64,000 nucleotides of DNA from Thalassovita mediterranea (GTDB lineage Bacteria; Pseudomonadota; Alphaproteobacteria; Rhodobacterales; Rhodobacteraceae), in the NCBI RefSeq assembly GCF_001458435.1, contig NZ_CYSF01000019.1, forward strand, positions 41,149 to 105,148, given 5' to 3'. Below, in pieces: positions 1-10,093 of this stretch. Below the pieces are notes generated by a model, which saw only the letters and a program-made list of their open reading frames with translations, was not told the origin of the DNA and did no database searches. Position 1 is the stretch's first letter. Every line of letters starts with the position of its first letter. Made by a program: the position numbers and the translations under genes.

Positions 1-882
1 AATGCCCTGCAAGCCTTCGATCAACGTCGCGCTTGGTTCGTAAACGGTGATGCCGTTTTCCGCGAGTGCGGCTGTCATGCTTTCGGCCTCGGCTGCGGAC
101 ATTTCCCAACCACGGGTTTCGGCGGCTTCGGCAGCAGCCAGAACTGCGGCCTGCGTGTCAGCATCCAAGCCATCAAACATGCGCTGGTTGATGACCACGA
201 TGTTTTTCGGCACCCAAGCGTTGATCGCCGTGTAGTGGGTCACAAAATCCCATGCGGTTGAGTTCACACCAGTCGAAGGCGACGTGATCATTGCCTCAAC
301 CTGACCTGTCGCAAAGGCCTGCGGGATGTTGGACGCCTCAATCTGGACGGGTGCGGCACCGACCAGCGTAGCAAATTCTTCCAACGCGGCGTTATAAGCG
401 CGGAAGCGCAGGCCGTTCAGATCATCGACGGTGGCGATTTCACCGTTTGTATAAAGGCCCTGCGCTGGCCACGGCACAGAAAATAGCGGGATCAAACCCT
501 GTTCGGCCAACAGCTCGGTAATGACGGGCTCTTGGGCGGCCCAAAGGCGCGCTGCATCTTCATAGCTGGTTGCAACGAACGGCTGGCTGTCTACGCCGAA
601 CGCCAAGTCCTCGTTCGACAGACGCGACAAAAAGAATTCGCCTAATGGTACAGAGCGATTGCGCACCGCCCCTTTTATTTCCGCGTGCGGGAACAAGGAC
701 CCCGCAGAGTGCAGCGTGATATCCAGCGCACCGTCTGTTGCGGCACGAACGTCATCGGCAAACTGGGCAATGTTCTGGGTGTGGAATGTACTGTCGCCGT
801 ACGGTGTTGGCATGTCCCAGCTTTGCGCATGGGCGGCTGTCGCACAAACAAGCGCTGCTGCGCCAAGAATGAAGTGTTTCAT
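1..882 (-). CDS. TRAP transporter substrate-binding protein, DctP family (partial, C-terminus off window)
   Basis: Periplasmic solute receptor of a TRAP transporter, which captures an organic acid and passes it to a DctQM permease (not in the window). Seen: a Sec signal peptide (MKHFILGAAALVCATAAHAQ), a mature start rich in DctP features ('HSAGSLFPHAEIKGAV'), and the conserved helices 'GLRFRAYNAALEEFATLVGA' and 'IPQAFATGQVEAM'. A GGGAGAG ribosome site lies just before the ATG at 882. The 294 visible codons cover most of a roughly 330-residue family member; the end is cut by the window edge. It is divergent from the 5-oxoprolinase gene across 114 bp, so its ligand may be 5-oxoproline or a related amide acid; that link is inference from position only. 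Confidence 0.88.
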   Translation of the reverse strand, partial: MKHFILGAAALVCATAAHAQSWDMPTPYGDSTFHTQNIAQFADDVRAATDGALDITLHSAGSLFPHAEIKGAVRNRSVPLGEFFLSRLSNEDLAFGVDSQPFVATSYEDAARLWAAQEPVITELLAEQGLIPLFSVPWPAQGLYTNGEIATVDDLNGLRFRAYNAALEEFATLVGAAPVQIEASNIPQAFATGQVEAMITSPSTGVNSTAWDFVTHYTAINAWVPKNIVVINQRMFDGLDADTQAAVLAAAEAAETRGWEMSAAEAESMTAALAENGITVYEPSATLIEGLQGI

Positions 883-996
883 GGTGTCTCTCCCTGTCAA
901 GACAAAAATGGTACGAATTATTTCGAGTCCATTACGTTGACAATTTGTCAGCGTTATATCCATAAAGCAACAACAAATTGATTCTGGGAGAGCGAT

Positions 997-3900
997 GTGG
1001 ATCAGGCGGATAATAAGAAATGGCAGTTTTGGGTCGACCGTGGCGGCACCTTTACCGATATCGTCGCACGAAAGCCCGATGGCACGCTACAGACCCACAA
1101 GCTTTTGTCCGAGAATCCCGAGGTTTATCCCGACGCTGCCGTGCACGGCATCAAGTCACTCCTTGGTGTCGCCCCCGGTGAAGACCTCCCTCCCGGTCAA
1201 ATTGCGGCACTGAAGATGGGCACGACCGTTGCGACCAACGCTTTGTTGGAACGCAAGGGCGAGCGCACTGTTTTGCTGATCACCAAAGGCTTGCGAGATT
1301 TGTTACGCATCGGCTATCAGAACCGTCCTGATCTTTTTGCGCTGAACATCAAACTGCCGGAACTGCTCTATGAAGACGCAATTGAGATCGACGAGCGGGT
1401 CGCAGCCGACGGGAAAATCATCACAGCACTTGATACAACAAGCGCACGCGAAGCACTGTCGCGCGCCTACGGGAAAGGTTACCGCTCTGTCGCGATCGCG
1501 CTGATGCATGGGTATAAATACACTGATCATGAGGTGCGATTGGGCGAGATGGCGCGGCAGTCGGGCTTTACGCAGGTCTCTCTCAGCCATGAGGCTAGCC
1601 CGTTAATCAAGCTGGTGTCGCGCGGTGATACCGCTGTGGTGGATGCCTACCTATCCCCCATTTTACGTCGCTACATCGAACAAGTTGCGTCGGCTTTGAA
1701 TGCCAAAGACGGCGGCTGTGACAGTCTAATGTTCATGCAATCCAACGGAGGCTTGACCGACGCAGAGCGGTTTCAGGGCAAGGATGCGATCCTATCCGGC
1801 CCTGCAGGTGGCGTTGTCGGCATGGTGCGCACCGCCGCCGATCTTGGGTTTGATCGCCTGATTGGGTTCGACATGGGCGGAACATCAACAGATGTTTGCC
1901 ACTATGCGGGTGAATTTGAGCGCTCGTTCGAGACCGAAGTGGCAGGTGTGCGGATGCGCGCACCAATGATGTCGATTCATACGGTCGCTGCGGGTGGCGG
2001 ATCAATCCTTTCTTACCGAGACGGGCGTATGCAAGTTGGCCCCGAAAGCGCAGGCGCCAACCCTGGCCCCGCCGCATACCGTCGCGGCGGTCCTTTGACG
2101 GTGACCGATTGCAACGTGTTGCTGGGTAAACTGCAACCGAGCCAGTTCCCGTCTGTGTTTGGCCCGGACGCGGATCAACCGCTGGACGCAGATGTCGTGC
2201 GTGAAAGGTTCACTGCCCTAAAACAAGACATTGGCACCGACAAATCCATCGAAGACATCGCCGAAGGGTTTTTGCGCATTGCGGTCGAGAACATGGCCAA
2301 TGCGATCAAACAGATCAGCGTGCAACGTGGCTATGACGTGACCCAATACACCATGAATTGCTTTGGTGGCGCGGGTGGCCAACACGCCTGTCTCGTCGCG
2401 GACACTTTGGGGATGGAAAGCATCTTTATCCATCCATTTGCAGGCGTTCTGTCCGCATTCGGAATGGGATTGGCGGACGTCAGATCAATCCATGAGCACC
2501 AATTTGCCAAACCCATTGGCGAGACGACACAGGCGGAAATTAAACTAGGTGAACTCATTGAAGCCGCCCAAGCGGAAGTGCGGTCCCAGGGCATTGCTGA
2601 CACAGATATCTCAACGGTCGTCGCCGCGCATATCCGGACCGATGGCGCGCATCAGACGCTAGAAGTGCCCTTTGGCACACCGAGCGAGATGACCGAAAGA
2701 TTTAACAAAGCGCATAAAACCCGCTTTGGCTTCGTACCCGAAAACGCGACGCTGATTATTGACCTTCTGACAGCGGAAGCGATTGGCTCGACCGGTGAAA
2801 CGGTGACGTTGTCCGATACAACGCACAGTGATGAAGACGGCAAAACCGCGCAAATGTATGTGAATGGGACGTGGACGGATGTGCCCTTGGTCGATCGCGC
2901 GGGCCTTGCGGCTGGGGACACCGTCACTGGCCCCGCGATTTTGACAGAACCCACAGGCACCAATATCATCGAGGACGGTTGGCATGCTGAGTGTGCTGCG
3001 GGCGGTAACCTTGTACTGCGCCGCATCGTGCCGCTGGATCGGGTTGAGGCCATTGGCACCACCGTTGATCCGGTCATGCTTGAGGTGTTCAACAACCTTT
3101 ACATGTCCATTGCCGAACAGATGGGCGCGACCCTCGCGAACACTGCTTTTTCAGTGAACATCAAAGAACGCTTGGATTTCTCTTGTGCGATTTTCGACCA
3201 TCACGGTGATCTGGTCGCCAACGCGCCGCATGTGCCGGTGCACCTGGGATCAATGTCAGGCAGCGTTCGGTCGATCCTTCATCAAAACGCGGGCAAAATC
3301 CGCCCCGGCGATGTGTTCATGATGAACAACCCGTTTAATGGCGGCACCCACTTGCCGGATGTGACGGTCATCACCCCGGTTTTTGATGCTGCTGGCAAAA
3401 ATATCATCTACACGGTCGCCTCGCGCGGGCATCACGCTGACATTGGAGGCACTACGCCCGGCTCCGCACCTCCAGACAGCCGCCATATCGACGAAGAAGG
3501 CGTATTGATCGACAATTTCTTGCTGGTCAAACAAGGCGTCCTGCAAGAGGCGCAAACCCGCGACCTGTTATCGTCTGCCAAATACCCATGCCGCAATGTG
3601 GATCAGAACATGGCCGATCTGGCCGCGCAAATTGCCGCCAACGCGACGGGCGAGCGGGAATTACAGAAAATTACCCGCCAGTTCGGTTTGGACGTTGTGC
3701 ATGCCTATATGGGCCACGTGCAAGACAACGCCGAAGAAAGCGTGCGCCGTGTTTTGGATGTGCTGCATGATTGCGATTTCACCTATCCACTGGACAGCGG
3801 TGCGCAGATCAAAGTGAAGATCTCGGTAGACAAAAAAGCACGCACTGCTGACATTGATTTTACGGGTACGTCCAAACAAGACGACCATAACTACAATGCA

Positions 3901-4599
3901 CCTTTGTCCATCTGTCGCGCCGTGGTTTTGTATGTCTTCCGCACGCTCGTCGGGGCCAACATCCCCATGAACGAAGGCTGCATGAAACCCCTGCATCTTA
4001 CGGTTCCTTCAGGGTCAATGATCAACCCTGATGCGCCTGCTGCCGTGATTTCGGGCAATACGGAAGTTAGCCAAGCCATTGCCGACACGCTTTATGGCGC
4101 GCTTGGTGTCGTTGCGGGCAGCCAAGGGACGATGAACAACTTCGTCTATGGAAATGACGACGTCCAAAACTATGAAACGATTTGCGGCGGCACTGGTGCG
4201 GGCGACGGATTTGATGGTGCCAGTGCCGTGCATAGCCACATGACCAACACCCGCATGACGGACCCCGAAGTTCTGGAAACGCGTTTTCCCGTGCGCGTGG
4301 AGGAATTTTCGATCCGGCGCGGGTCTGGTGGTAATGGCGCGTTCAAAGGCGGTGACGGCATCATCCGCAAATTGCGGTTTATGGAACCGATGACTGTCAC
4401 GACCCTCACATCACATCGCAAAACTGCGCCGCACGGGGCATCAGGCGGGGCACCCGGCGCTACGGGCGAAAACTCTGTCGTTCGTGCGGATGGAACTCAG
4501 ATCGCAATGCAGGGCAATGATGTCGCGCAGATGGATGTCGGTGATGTTTTTGTCCTCAAATCCCCCGGCGGTGGTGGTTATGGAAAGGCAAAATCATGA
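997..4599 (+). CDS. 5-oxoprolinase / hydantoinase, fused HyuA-HyuB type
   Basis: Predicted cytoplasmic ATP-dependent hydrolase opening cyclic amides, most likely 5-oxo-L-proline to L-glutamate. The 1200 residues are the fused length of OplAH-type enzymes. Visible parts: the N-terminal oxoprolinase motif '[18 protein letters not shown]' (about residues 12-29), the ASKHA phosphate loop '[12 protein letters not shown]' (about 290-301), and from about residue 690 a HyuB half with '[20 protein letters not shown]' and '[14 protein letters not shown]'. The start is GTG at 997, preceded by TGGGAGAG; an ATG two bases earlier is out of frame. The stop overlaps the next gene's ATG. Coupling to glutamate dehydrogenase favours 5-oxoproline over hydantoin as substrate. 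Confidence 0.9.
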   Translation: MDQADNKKWQFWVDRGGTFTDIVARKPDGTLQTHKLLSENPEVYPDAAVHGIKSLLGVAPGEDLPPGQIAALKMGTTVATNALLERKGERTVLLITKGLRDLLRIGYQNRPDLFALNIKLPELLYEDAIEIDERVAADGKIITALDTTSAREALSRAYGKGYRSVAIALMHGYKYTDHEVRLGEMARQSGFTQVSLSHEASPLIKLVSRGDTAVVDAYLSPILRRYIEQVASALNAKDGGCDSLMFMQSNGGLTDAERFQGKDAILSGPAGGVVGMVRTAADLGFDRLIGFDMGGTSTDVCHYAGEFERSFETEVAGVRMRAPMMSIHTVAAGGGSILSYRDGRMQVGPESAGANPGPAAYRRGGPLTVTDCNVLLGKLQPSQFPSVFGPDADQPLDADVVRERFTALKQDIGTDKSIEDIAEGFLRIAVENMANAIKQISVQRGYDVTQYTMNCFGGAGGQHACLVADTLGMESIFIHPFAGVLSAFGMGLADVRSIHEHQFAKPIGETTQAEIKLGELIEAAQAEVRSQGIADTDISTVVAAHIRTDGAHQTLEVPFGTPSEMTERFNKAHKTRFGFVPENATLIIDLLTAEAIGSTGETVTLSDTTHSDEDGKTAQMYVNGTWTDVPLVDRAGLAAGDTVTGPAILTEPTGTNIIEDGWHAECAAGGNLVLRRIVPLDRVEAIGTTVDPVMLEVFNNLYMSIAEQMGATLANTAFSVNIKERLDFSCAIFDHHGDLVANAPHVPVHLGSMSGSVRSILHQNAGKIRPGDVFMMNNPFNGGTHLPDVTVITPVFDAAGKNIIYTVASRGHHADIGGTTPGSAPPDSRHIDEEGVLIDNFLLVKQGVLQEAQTRDLLSSAKYPCRNVDQNMADLAAQIAANATGERELQKITRQFGLDVVHAYMGHVQDNAEESVRRVLDVLHDCDFTYPLDSGAQIKVKISVDKKARTADIDFTGTSKQDDHNYNAPLSICRAVVLYVFRTLVGANIPMNEGCMKPLHLTVPSGSMINPDAPAAVISGNTEVSQAIADTLYGALGVVAGSQGTMNNFVYGNDDVQNYETICGGTGAGDGFDGASAVHSHMTNTRMTDPEVLETRFPVRVEEFSIRRGSGGNGAFKGGDGIIRKLRFMEPMTVTTLTSHRKTAPHGASGGAPGATGENSVVRADGTQIAMQGNDVAQMDVGDVFVLKSPGGGGYGKAKS

Positions 4600-6005
4600 G
4601 CGCGGGGTTCCTGTCTGACGTAGAGGCGATGTACGACCGCGCAGCCGTAAATGTGGATATGCCAGACGGCTTTTCTGATAAAATCAAGGCCTGCAATGCA
4701 ACCTATGTCACCCGTTTTGGTGTACGTCTGCGTGGGCGGATGTTCACCTTTCGCGGATGGCGTGCCACGCATTCCACCCATAACGGCCCTGCGAAGGGCG
4801 GGATCAGATACGCGCCCAACGTTGATCAAGATGAGGTCGAAGCACTGGCCGCGCTGATGAGTTATAAATGCGCCTTGCTGAACCTGCCTTTTGGCGGATC
4901 AAAGGGCGCGTTGGAAATCACGCCATCCGATTGGGAACCGTTCGAGCTTGAGAAAATCACCCGCCGCTTCGCGCAAGAGCTTATGCGTCACGGATTTTTG
5001 GCCTCTGCCACCAATGTTCCGGCCCCTGACGTTGGCACCAACCAGCAAATGATGATGTGGATTGCCGATGAATATCGCCGCTACAAACCCGATGATATCA
5101 ACGGCATGGGATGTGTCACCGGCAAACCGGTCGAAGGTGGCGGGATCGCAGGACGAACGGAAGCCACAGGGCGCGGTGTGCAATACGCGATCCATGCGTT
5201 CTTTCAGTCTGAAAGGGACCGACATGCTGCAGGATTCGAGAGCGACAAATTGGAGGGGCAGCGCGTTGTCATACAGGGGTTGGGAAACGTCGGCAGCCAC
5301 GCCGCGCAGTTTCTAAGCGATGACGACGAATGCAAGATTATCGCCGTGATTGAACATGACGGTGTGGTTCGCAACGCCGATGGTTTGGACATCGCAGCCC
5401 TCAAGGCGCATCAAATCGCGACGGGAAGCATCATGGGATTTGATGGCGGAATATCTGACGGAAACGGCGCTGCGGCCTTGGAAGATGCCTGCGATATCTT
5501 GATCCCTGCGGCCTTGGAAAGCGTCATTCACGCAGACAACGCTGCAAGAATACAGGCGCGGCTGGTGGTGGAAGCTGCGAACGGCCCCGTCACATATGCG
5601 GCTGATGAAATCCTTAGACAACGCGGCATCACGATCATACCCGATATGTTGGCCAACGCGGGTGGCGTGGTCGTCAGTTATTTTGAATGGGTCAAAAACA
5701 TTACTCACATGCCCTTTGGTTTAATGGAGCGTCGCCAAACCGACCGTGAGCATCGCATTCTCGCCCACTCCATGGAGAAAATGACAGGGCAATCTTTCCC
5801 ATCAGAACATAAGGGCGAATTTCTGGCCGAACGCGGTGAGATCGACCTTGTACGGTCTGGTTTGGCAGAGATGATGCATCAGGCGTTTGACGAAGTGTCA
5901 GCACATGCGCACCAGAGCCGGGAGGGTGCAGTGACATTACGAGACGCTGCTTATGAAATTGCCATCAAGCGCATTTCCGGAGCGTACCAAGCAATTGGCC
6001 TCTAA
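4596..6005 (+). CDS. Glu/Leu/Phe/Val dehydrogenase (glutamate dehydrogenase)
   Basis: NAD(P)-dependent oxidative deamination of glutamate to 2-oxoglutarate and ammonia is the likely reaction. The 469-residue length is near that of hexameric GDHs. Visible: the substrate-binding '[19 protein letters not shown]', the catalytic-lysine loop 'PFGGSKGAL' (about residues 97-105), the TGRG segment near residue 195, the Rossmann motif '[13 protein letters not shown]' (about 226-238) and '[10 protein letters not shown]'. The ATG overlaps the oxoprolinase stop by 4 nt, so the two are probably translated together. With the oxoprolinase this forms a two-step route 5-oxoproline to glutamate to 2-oxoglutarate. 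Cofactor preference cannot be read here. Confidence 0.9.
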   Translation: MSAGFLSDVEAMYDRAAVNVDMPDGFSDKIKACNATYVTRFGVRLRGRMFTFRGWRATHSTHNGPAKGGIRYAPNVDQDEVEALAALMSYKCALLNLPFGGSKGALEITPSDWEPFELEKITRRFAQELMRHGFLASATNVPAPDVGTNQQMMMWIADEYRRYKPDDINGMGCVTGKPVEGGGIAGRTEATGRGVQYAIHAFFQSERDRHAAGFESDKLEGQRVVIQGLGNVGSHAAQFLSDDDECKIIAVIEHDGVVRNADGLDIAALKAHQIATGSIMGFDGGISDGNGAAALEDACDILIPAALESVIHADNAARIQARLVVEAANGPVTYAADEILRQRGITIIPDMLANAGGVVVSYFEWVKNITHMPFGLMERRQTDREHRILAHSMEKMTGQSFPSEHKGEFLAERGEIDLVRSGLAEMMHQAFDEVSAHAHQSREGAVTLRDAAYEIAIKRISGAYQAIGL

Positions 6006-6135
6006 GTTTGATAAAATCAAACCGGACATTGGCGCAACCGCAGCGAAAGCTCACTTTGTCCCGCATCCTACCAGTTCGCGCACGGCGCAGCGAAGGTTCA
6101 GTCTACAACTTTTCCGCCACTCCTTGGCTCTAAGG

Positions 6136-6468
6136 CTAATCAGCGAACACCTGTCTCGCTGACGCCAGTCGCATCCAATCCCGACCGCCGAACGCGACAA
6201 GAGCGAGATAAATCTGCCCGGCGTCTACATCCGGTTTGAATACCATGGTCAGTCGCTTACCGGCGCCGCCGTGGCGCACGAGCCACCCATCCAGTTTGCC
6301 GTTCAGCCGGACGCCTGAATTTGGATTTGAGGCAATCGATTCCAAAAGGGCGTCTACTTCATCCAGGCGACGGGTCGCGGTTGCAACGTCACCATCGGTC
6401 ACCTCAACAATATGATCAACGATACCGATAAGGTCCCGTTCAAAGAACGGATGCCTAATAAATTGCAT
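6136..6468 (-). CDS. ParE/RelE-superfamily toxin
   Basis: Small 110-residue protein of the ParE/RelE plasmid-toxin fold. It shows the N-terminal helical 'FERDLIGIVDHIV', then 'LDGWLVRHGGAGKRLTMVF', and a C-terminal strand 'IYLALVAFGGRDWM'. Such toxins poison gyrase or cleave ribosome-bound mRNA; which applies here is unknown. The start is chosen at 6468 because the ATG overlaps the antitoxin stop (ATGA), the usual coupling. Longer upstream extensions would run through the antitoxin gene. It is the second gene of the two-gene unit and stabilises either the element or the locus border. Confidence 0.72.
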   Translation of the reverse strand: MQFIRHPFFERDLIGIVDHIVEVTDGDVATATRRLDEVDALLESIASNPNSGVRLNGKLDGWLVRHGGAGKRLTMVFKPDVDAGQIYLALVAFGGRDWMRLASARQVFAD

Positions 6469-6743
6469 CAGGTCTTTTTGGCCATCGCGGCAAGATGGGC
6501 CCGTGCGCTGGCCGTGAGGTCGGACGCTTCGCCGACGGGTTCCCATTGGTCGAGTGGAAGAAACAGGCGGCGCTCCAATTCTGCCTCTAGCAAAGTTCGT
6601 TCGCGATCTCGCTCTGTCTTGGCCTTCGCCAATTCACCCGAAACTGCGGCGCTCACATTCGGATACTCGCCTGCTTCGACCAGTTCCCTTGCGAAGGTGT
6701 AGGCGGTGTCGGTGAAACTGACGGATTGCTTTTGAACGCTCAT
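6468..6743 (-). CDS. ParD-type ribbon-helix-helix antitoxin
   Basis: The 91-residue protein has a ParD-like N-terminal ribbon-helix-helix segment ('QSVSFTDTAYTFARELVEAG', then 'YPNVSAAVSGELAKAK') and an acidic C-terminal half that would wrap the toxin. It is expected to neutralise the downstream ParE-like protein and repress the pair. The start is ATG at 6743; upstream in-frame codons would extend through GC-rich non-coding sequence. A dyad just upstream (6767-6780) is a candidate operator. Confidence 0.75.
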   Translation of the reverse strand: MSVQKQSVSFTDTAYTFARELVEAGEYPNVSAAVSGELAKAKTERDRERTLLEAELERRLFLPLDQWEPVGEASDLTASARAHLAAMAKKT

Positions 6744-6766
6744 GGCAAATTCCTCGGTGCTCCAAT

Positions 6767-6780
6767 ATACTACCAAGTAT
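6767..6780. promoter_or_regulatory. Dyad upstream of the toxin-antitoxin pair (candidate operator)
   Basis: ATACT-ACCA-AGTAT, perfect 5-bp arms, 24 bp before the antitoxin start and flanked by further partial symmetry (CAAT...ATTG). Its position and shape suit autoregulation by a ribbon-helix-helix antitoxin; binding is inferred. Confidence 0.45.
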
Positions 6781-7379
6781 TGCTGTACCTGGCAAGCCGG
6801 GCAGGCCGACCACGAGAAATGCGTCAGCAGCGTTCCAGCCTTCCGGCCTCCCCTGCTCGGCTTCGCGTGTCGCAGGGGAGAACGGCCCTTCGGTCCGTCG
6901 CGCATTCGGCCATGCGGCCTCACCGCGGCGTCGCACCTGGCATCCCGGTTTGCCCGCCTCGCGAGCACGTCCCTCCCCGGCCGCTCCGCCGGATTGCGCT
7001 CTGGTCTGTTTTGCTTGAGCGCAAAACGATCCCGCCACTCCATCCGTCTCCCGCGTCCGGTCGGGCCGTTTGCCTGCTCGGGTCGGGCAAACCTACCGTC
7101 AAAACACACACACATGAGCGTGGAAGCATATCCTCCGGATGGCCCCCAAATCAGCCCGCGTCAAGGATCGCAAAACTTTTCGGTGAGGGCGGGGCCTGTG
7201 GCGTGGGGCGGTCCCGTACGTGATGGCGCGCATGTGTCAGTTGCTGCACGCGGAAAACTTTTGCGCCCGGCAAGCCGGCGGCTGCGCCGTCCCTGACCCG
7301 GGCAGATTCGGAAACCAGGCATTCGGCCATGCCCCCACACTCACGTGGTGGCCTTGGAACCGAACACTGGAGACCAGAC
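6781..7379. other. GC-rich non-coding stretch between toxin-antitoxin pair and DUF2493 gene
   Basis: No gene with recognisable family signature. Open frames exist on both strands but have no ribosome site, and none shows a domain. A short inverted repeat (CCCCTG...CAGGGG, about 6856-6878) and repeated C/G-rich runs occur. The 3' part supplies the leader of the DUF2493 gene (GGAG about 10 nt before its ATG). Confidence 0.5.
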
Positions 7380-8309
7380 ATGGCTTACGACAATGCGAAC
7401 ACCTACGAGACCATCGAGCTTTTCGGACTGACCGAGAAGGACGCGCAGCTGCCGATCCCTGAGGATCACATCCTGACCGACCACATCATCCGCGAGAGCT
7501 TCGAGGCTTTGCTCGGGCAGCTGCGCGGGACCGGGCTTGAAGCAGAGATCGAACCGCTGGCCCATGGGCTCGTGACGATCCTGCAGCGCCGCAAGGTGGC
7601 ACTTGGCAAGGAGGTCGACCGCACCGCCGACAAGATCGGCGCGCTGGCAAAGTCCCGCGATGGATCAGAGATCGCTGAGACCGTTATTGAGGAGGCGCAA
7701 GCGCGCTTTCTGCAGTTGCGCGAGATTGTCGGCGCCATCGAGGTGATGAGCGAGGCTGCGGCTGAATGTTACGAGATCGAGACGGGCCACGCCTTCATCC
7801 CGGCAGCGGGCTCGCGGGCGAGCGTCCGGGCGCAAGAGACCGGGGCGGTCTTCGAGGCCCGGCAGCTCCTCGAGCAGCACGACCGCGAGACTGCTGAGAA
7901 GTTGAAAGTCGAGGGGGTGCCCCTGATCGTCTCAGGCGCCACCGACTGGACCGATATCGGCGTGATCTTCAACACGCTCGACAAGGTTCGCAAACGGATC
8001 AAGCAGAACCGCAACCAGGAGATCTTCCTCTGCCATAAGGGTGGTAAGCATGGGGCGGAGATGATTGCGGCTCGGTGGGCCCGGGCACGCGGGATCGCAC
8101 AGGCGCGCTTCGATCCGCGCTGGTCCGCGCATGGGCGGGCGGCACCGTTCAAGTGCAACGACGAAATGCTGGACGACAAGTTCGCGGCGACGGGGGTTGT
8201 CCTCTTCGGCGGCAACGGGGTCGCGCTGAACCTCGGGCAGAAGGCGGAAGCGAAAGGCCTGACGGTCATGCGGGTTGCTGACCCGGCGAAGAAGACTGCC
8301 GAGACATGA
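7380..8309 (+). CDS. DUF2493 (SLOG-fold) domain protein
   Basis: A 309-residue plasmid-typical protein. The N-terminal 180 residues are helical with no clear family. The C-terminal third carries the DUF2493/YspA-like SLOG domain: 'PLIVSGATDWTDIGVIFNTL' (about residues 180-199), 'EIFLCHKGGKHGAEMIAARW' and a final Rossmann-like 'ATGVVLFGGNGVALNLGQKA'. SLOG domains bind nucleotide-derived ligands; the role on conjugative elements is unknown. Start ATG at 7380 has GGAG upstream; an in-frame ATG at 7329 lacks one. A 3'-terminal copy of this gene lies 1.25 kb downstream, and a terminator follows the stop. Confidence 0.8.
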   Translation: MAYDNANTYETIELFGLTEKDAQLPIPEDHILTDHIIRESFEALLGQLRGTGLEAEIEPLAHGLVTILQRRKVALGKEVDRTADKIGALAKSRDGSEIAETVIEEAQARFLQLREIVGAIEVMSEAAAECYEIETGHAFIPAAGSRASVRAQETGAVFEARQLLEQHDRETAEKLKVEGVPLIVSGATDWTDIGVIFNTLDKVRKRIKQNRNQEIFLCHKGGKHGAEMIAARWARARGIAQARFDPRWSAHGRAAPFKCNDEMLDDKFAATGVVLFGGNGVALNLGQKAEAKGLTVMRVADPAKKTAET

Positions 8310-8355
8310 ATTAAGAGGGTCGCCTTCGGGCGGCCCTTTCGTCGTTCCTCATGGG
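8226..8355 (+). repeat. Direct repeat, copy 1 (DUF2493 3' end plus terminator)
   Basis: Covers the last codons of the DUF2493 gene, its stop, its terminator and a short tail. It matches 9479-9608 closely; the core beginning CTCGGGCAGAAGGCGGAAGC differs at only a few positions over about 60 bp. The two copies flank the nucleotidyltransferase-fold gene. Confidence 0.85.
8317..8341 (+). terminator. Rho-independent terminator after DUF2493 gene
   Basis: The GGGTCGCC stem pairs with GGCGGCCC (one G-U pair) across a TTCG tetraloop, followed by TTTCGT. It starts 8 nt after the stop codon. Confidence 0.7.
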
Positions 8356-8442
8356 CGTGGTGGTGCCCTTTTGTCCTTTTGCCTAGCAATTTACTATTTT
8401 GATAGGTATATGCGTGCCAAGCAAAACTTGGAAATGATTGGC

Positions 8443-9459
8443 ATGACCCCACTTAGCAGCATCGCGATGAGCGCCTATACCGATCTGGTACGACTTTTGA
8501 AGGACGACGCTTTGTCCGGTGTCGAAGGCAAGCCGACGCTCAAGGAGCGCGGCGACAAGGCCTATTGGTATGCGGCGCGGCGCGTCGGAACCGAGATGCG
8601 CTTCATCTATATCGGCGAAGACAGTGACGAGACGCGTGCACGAATCGACCGGATCGAAGAGCTGCGCGCGACCGCCAAGAATCGGCAGGCGGAACGGTCG
8701 AGGCTTGTTCGGCTCTTGCGCGCGGAAGGCATGACGCCCACCGACCGGGCAACAGGGTCCATCCTGTCGGCGATGGCGGCAGCCGGGACTTTCCGTTTGG
8801 GTGGCACCATTGTCGGAACTAATGCCTTTCGCCTCTATGAAGGTGAGCTTGGTATCTGTCTGCCAATTGGCGGTATGGCCAACACTGGCGATATCGACAT
8901 CGCCCAGTTCGAGAAGCTAAGTGTGGCGCTCCAGGATCAGGTCGATCCGGGTCTCGCCGAGACCTTCTCGGCGCTCAAATTTGATCCCTTACCAGCCCTT
9001 GACCATGGCCGGACCTGGCGATGGGCCCAGGGCGGGAGTGGCCAGTTGGTCGAGTTTCTCACACCGGCCTTCGGAGATGAGACCATCCGTGATCTGCCAG
9101 CATTGGGCGTGAACGCCCAAGGATTGAACTATCTCAACTTCCTGATTGCTGAGCCGATCCATGCTGCGGCGATCTATCGATCCGGCATACTCGTGCAGGT
9201 CCCTCGTCCAGAGCACTATGCGATTCACAAACTGATCATCGCGGATCGGCGGCGGGACGGGGCAGGCAGCCTCAAATCTGCGAAGGACCGCGAGCAGGCG
9301 GCCTTCTTGATAGAGGCGATGGCTGAGGACCGACCTGATGATCTGGCCCGCGCCTATGCCGCCGCGCTGGAGGTTGGACCGCGCTGGCGAGAGCGCATCG
9401 GCAACTCGCTGAAGCGGATGTCTGAGACGAAACTAATCCTCGACGGGTTGGGAGTGTGA
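8443..9459 (+). CDS. GSU2403-family nucleotidyltransferase-fold protein
   Basis: Predicted nucleotidyltransferase-fold protein of the NTP_transf_8/GSU2403 type; substrate unknown. Diagnostic stretches: 'GDKAYWYAARRVG', 'AGTFRLGGTIVGTNAFRLYE', 'NTGDIDIAQF' (the D-x-D metal pair), 'LVEFLTPAFG', 'VPRPEHYAIHKLIIADRR' and 'AKDREQAAFLIEAM'. I chose ATG 8443 because the family usually starts just before this helix; ATGs at 8434 and 8410 are possible. The gene lies between two copies of the DUF2493 3' end, which marks it as an insertion. A TTTTGATAGG AT-rich patch upstream may be its own promoter. Confidence 0.75.
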   Translation: MTPLSSIAMSAYTDLVRLLKDDALSGVEGKPTLKERGDKAYWYAARRVGTEMRFIYIGEDSDETRARIDRIEELRATAKNRQAERSRLVRLLRAEGMTPTDRATGSILSAMAAAGTFRLGGTIVGTNAFRLYEGELGICLPIGGMANTGDIDIAQFEKLSVALQDQVDPGLAETFSALKFDPLPALDHGRTWRWAQGGSGQLVEFLTPAFGDETIRDLPALGVNAQGLNYLNFLIAEPIHAAAIYRSGILVQVPRPEHYAIHKLIIADRRRDGAGSLKSAKDREQAAFLIEAMAEDRPDDLARAYAAALEVGPRWRERIGNSLKRMSETKLILDGLGV

Positions 9460-9463
9460 TTGC

Positions 9464-9562
9464 CGCAATGGGGTTCCCCTGAAACTCGGGCAGAAGGCGG
9501 AAGCGAAAGGCTTGACGGTCATGCGGGTTGCGGACCCGGCGAAGAAGGCGTCGGAGGATTGA
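9464..9562 (+). pseudogene. 3' fragment of a DUF2493 gene
   Basis: Thirty-two codons and a stop remain in frame and read 'NGVPLKLGQKAEAKGLTVMR', then 'VADPAKKASED', closely matching the C-terminus of the intact gene at 7380-8309. There is no start or upstream body. It is most simply the original tail left behind when the nucleotidyltransferase cassette, carrying its own copy of the tail, entered the locus. Confidence 0.75.
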
Positions 9563-9608
9563 AGAGAGGGGGTCGCGCTTGGCGCGGCCCTTTCGTCATG
9601 TCTCATGG
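9479..9608 (+). repeat. Direct repeat, copy 2 (DUF2493 3' end plus terminator)
   Basis: Second copy of 8226-8355, including its own stop and hairpin. The tail after the hairpin (CTCATGG) is also shared. Confidence 0.85.
9570..9595 (+). terminator. Rho-independent terminator in repeat copy 2
   Basis: GGGTCGCGC pairs with GCGCGGCCC (one G-U) over a TTG loop, followed by TTTCGT. Homologous to the hairpin at 8317-8341 but with a longer stem and changed arm bases that keep pairing. Confidence 0.7.
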
Positions 9609-10093
9609 CGCGTGCGATCGGTCACGCGTGATCGGCAGTCTGCGGCGGCCAGCACCGTTGTCCCTCTACCAAGTCCGTCAGAGTGCGGCCCATCCGCATC
9701 GGTACGGGTTGGGGATGGTGCGCACCTCACGCACATCGTCAGCATCGCAAGACACGAAGGCTCGAAACGTCGCACTTGAGGCTAAAGACTTGCGCGTCCC
9801 TCGGGTGGTGTTTCGGAATATCGCATCCACGCGGGCGGGCTCCGTCAGCACCCCGGCCAGGCTCGGCGGGACGCGGATGGTGGCGGCTGCGTGATGGCAA
9901 GGGTCATCCGGATCACTCCTTTTTGCTCATAGATGTGGATCGCACGGGGTCGGCCCCTTCGTGCCCTGCGCTTGCGCTCCGGCAAGCACAAATACGGCTT
10001 CCACGGCTAGCCGCGGACCCTCCGCATTTGCGCTTGCGACCGGGCCTCTTGCCCCGTGCGGGGTGATCCCCATCGCAACAAGGAGTAACCCCA
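9609..10093. other. Stretch without a supported gene
   Basis: Open frames here have no ribosome site or domain and overlap each other in different frames. The last 20 bases (AACAAGGAGTAACCCC) are the ribosome site of the following small gene. I see no other structure I can support. Confidence 0.45.

Noticed and set aside
9460..10066. Two plus-strand frames (144 and 127 codons) after the DUF2493 tail fragment
   Set aside because: They overlap each other in different frames, begin inside the duplicated tail, and have no ribosome site or recognisable fold.
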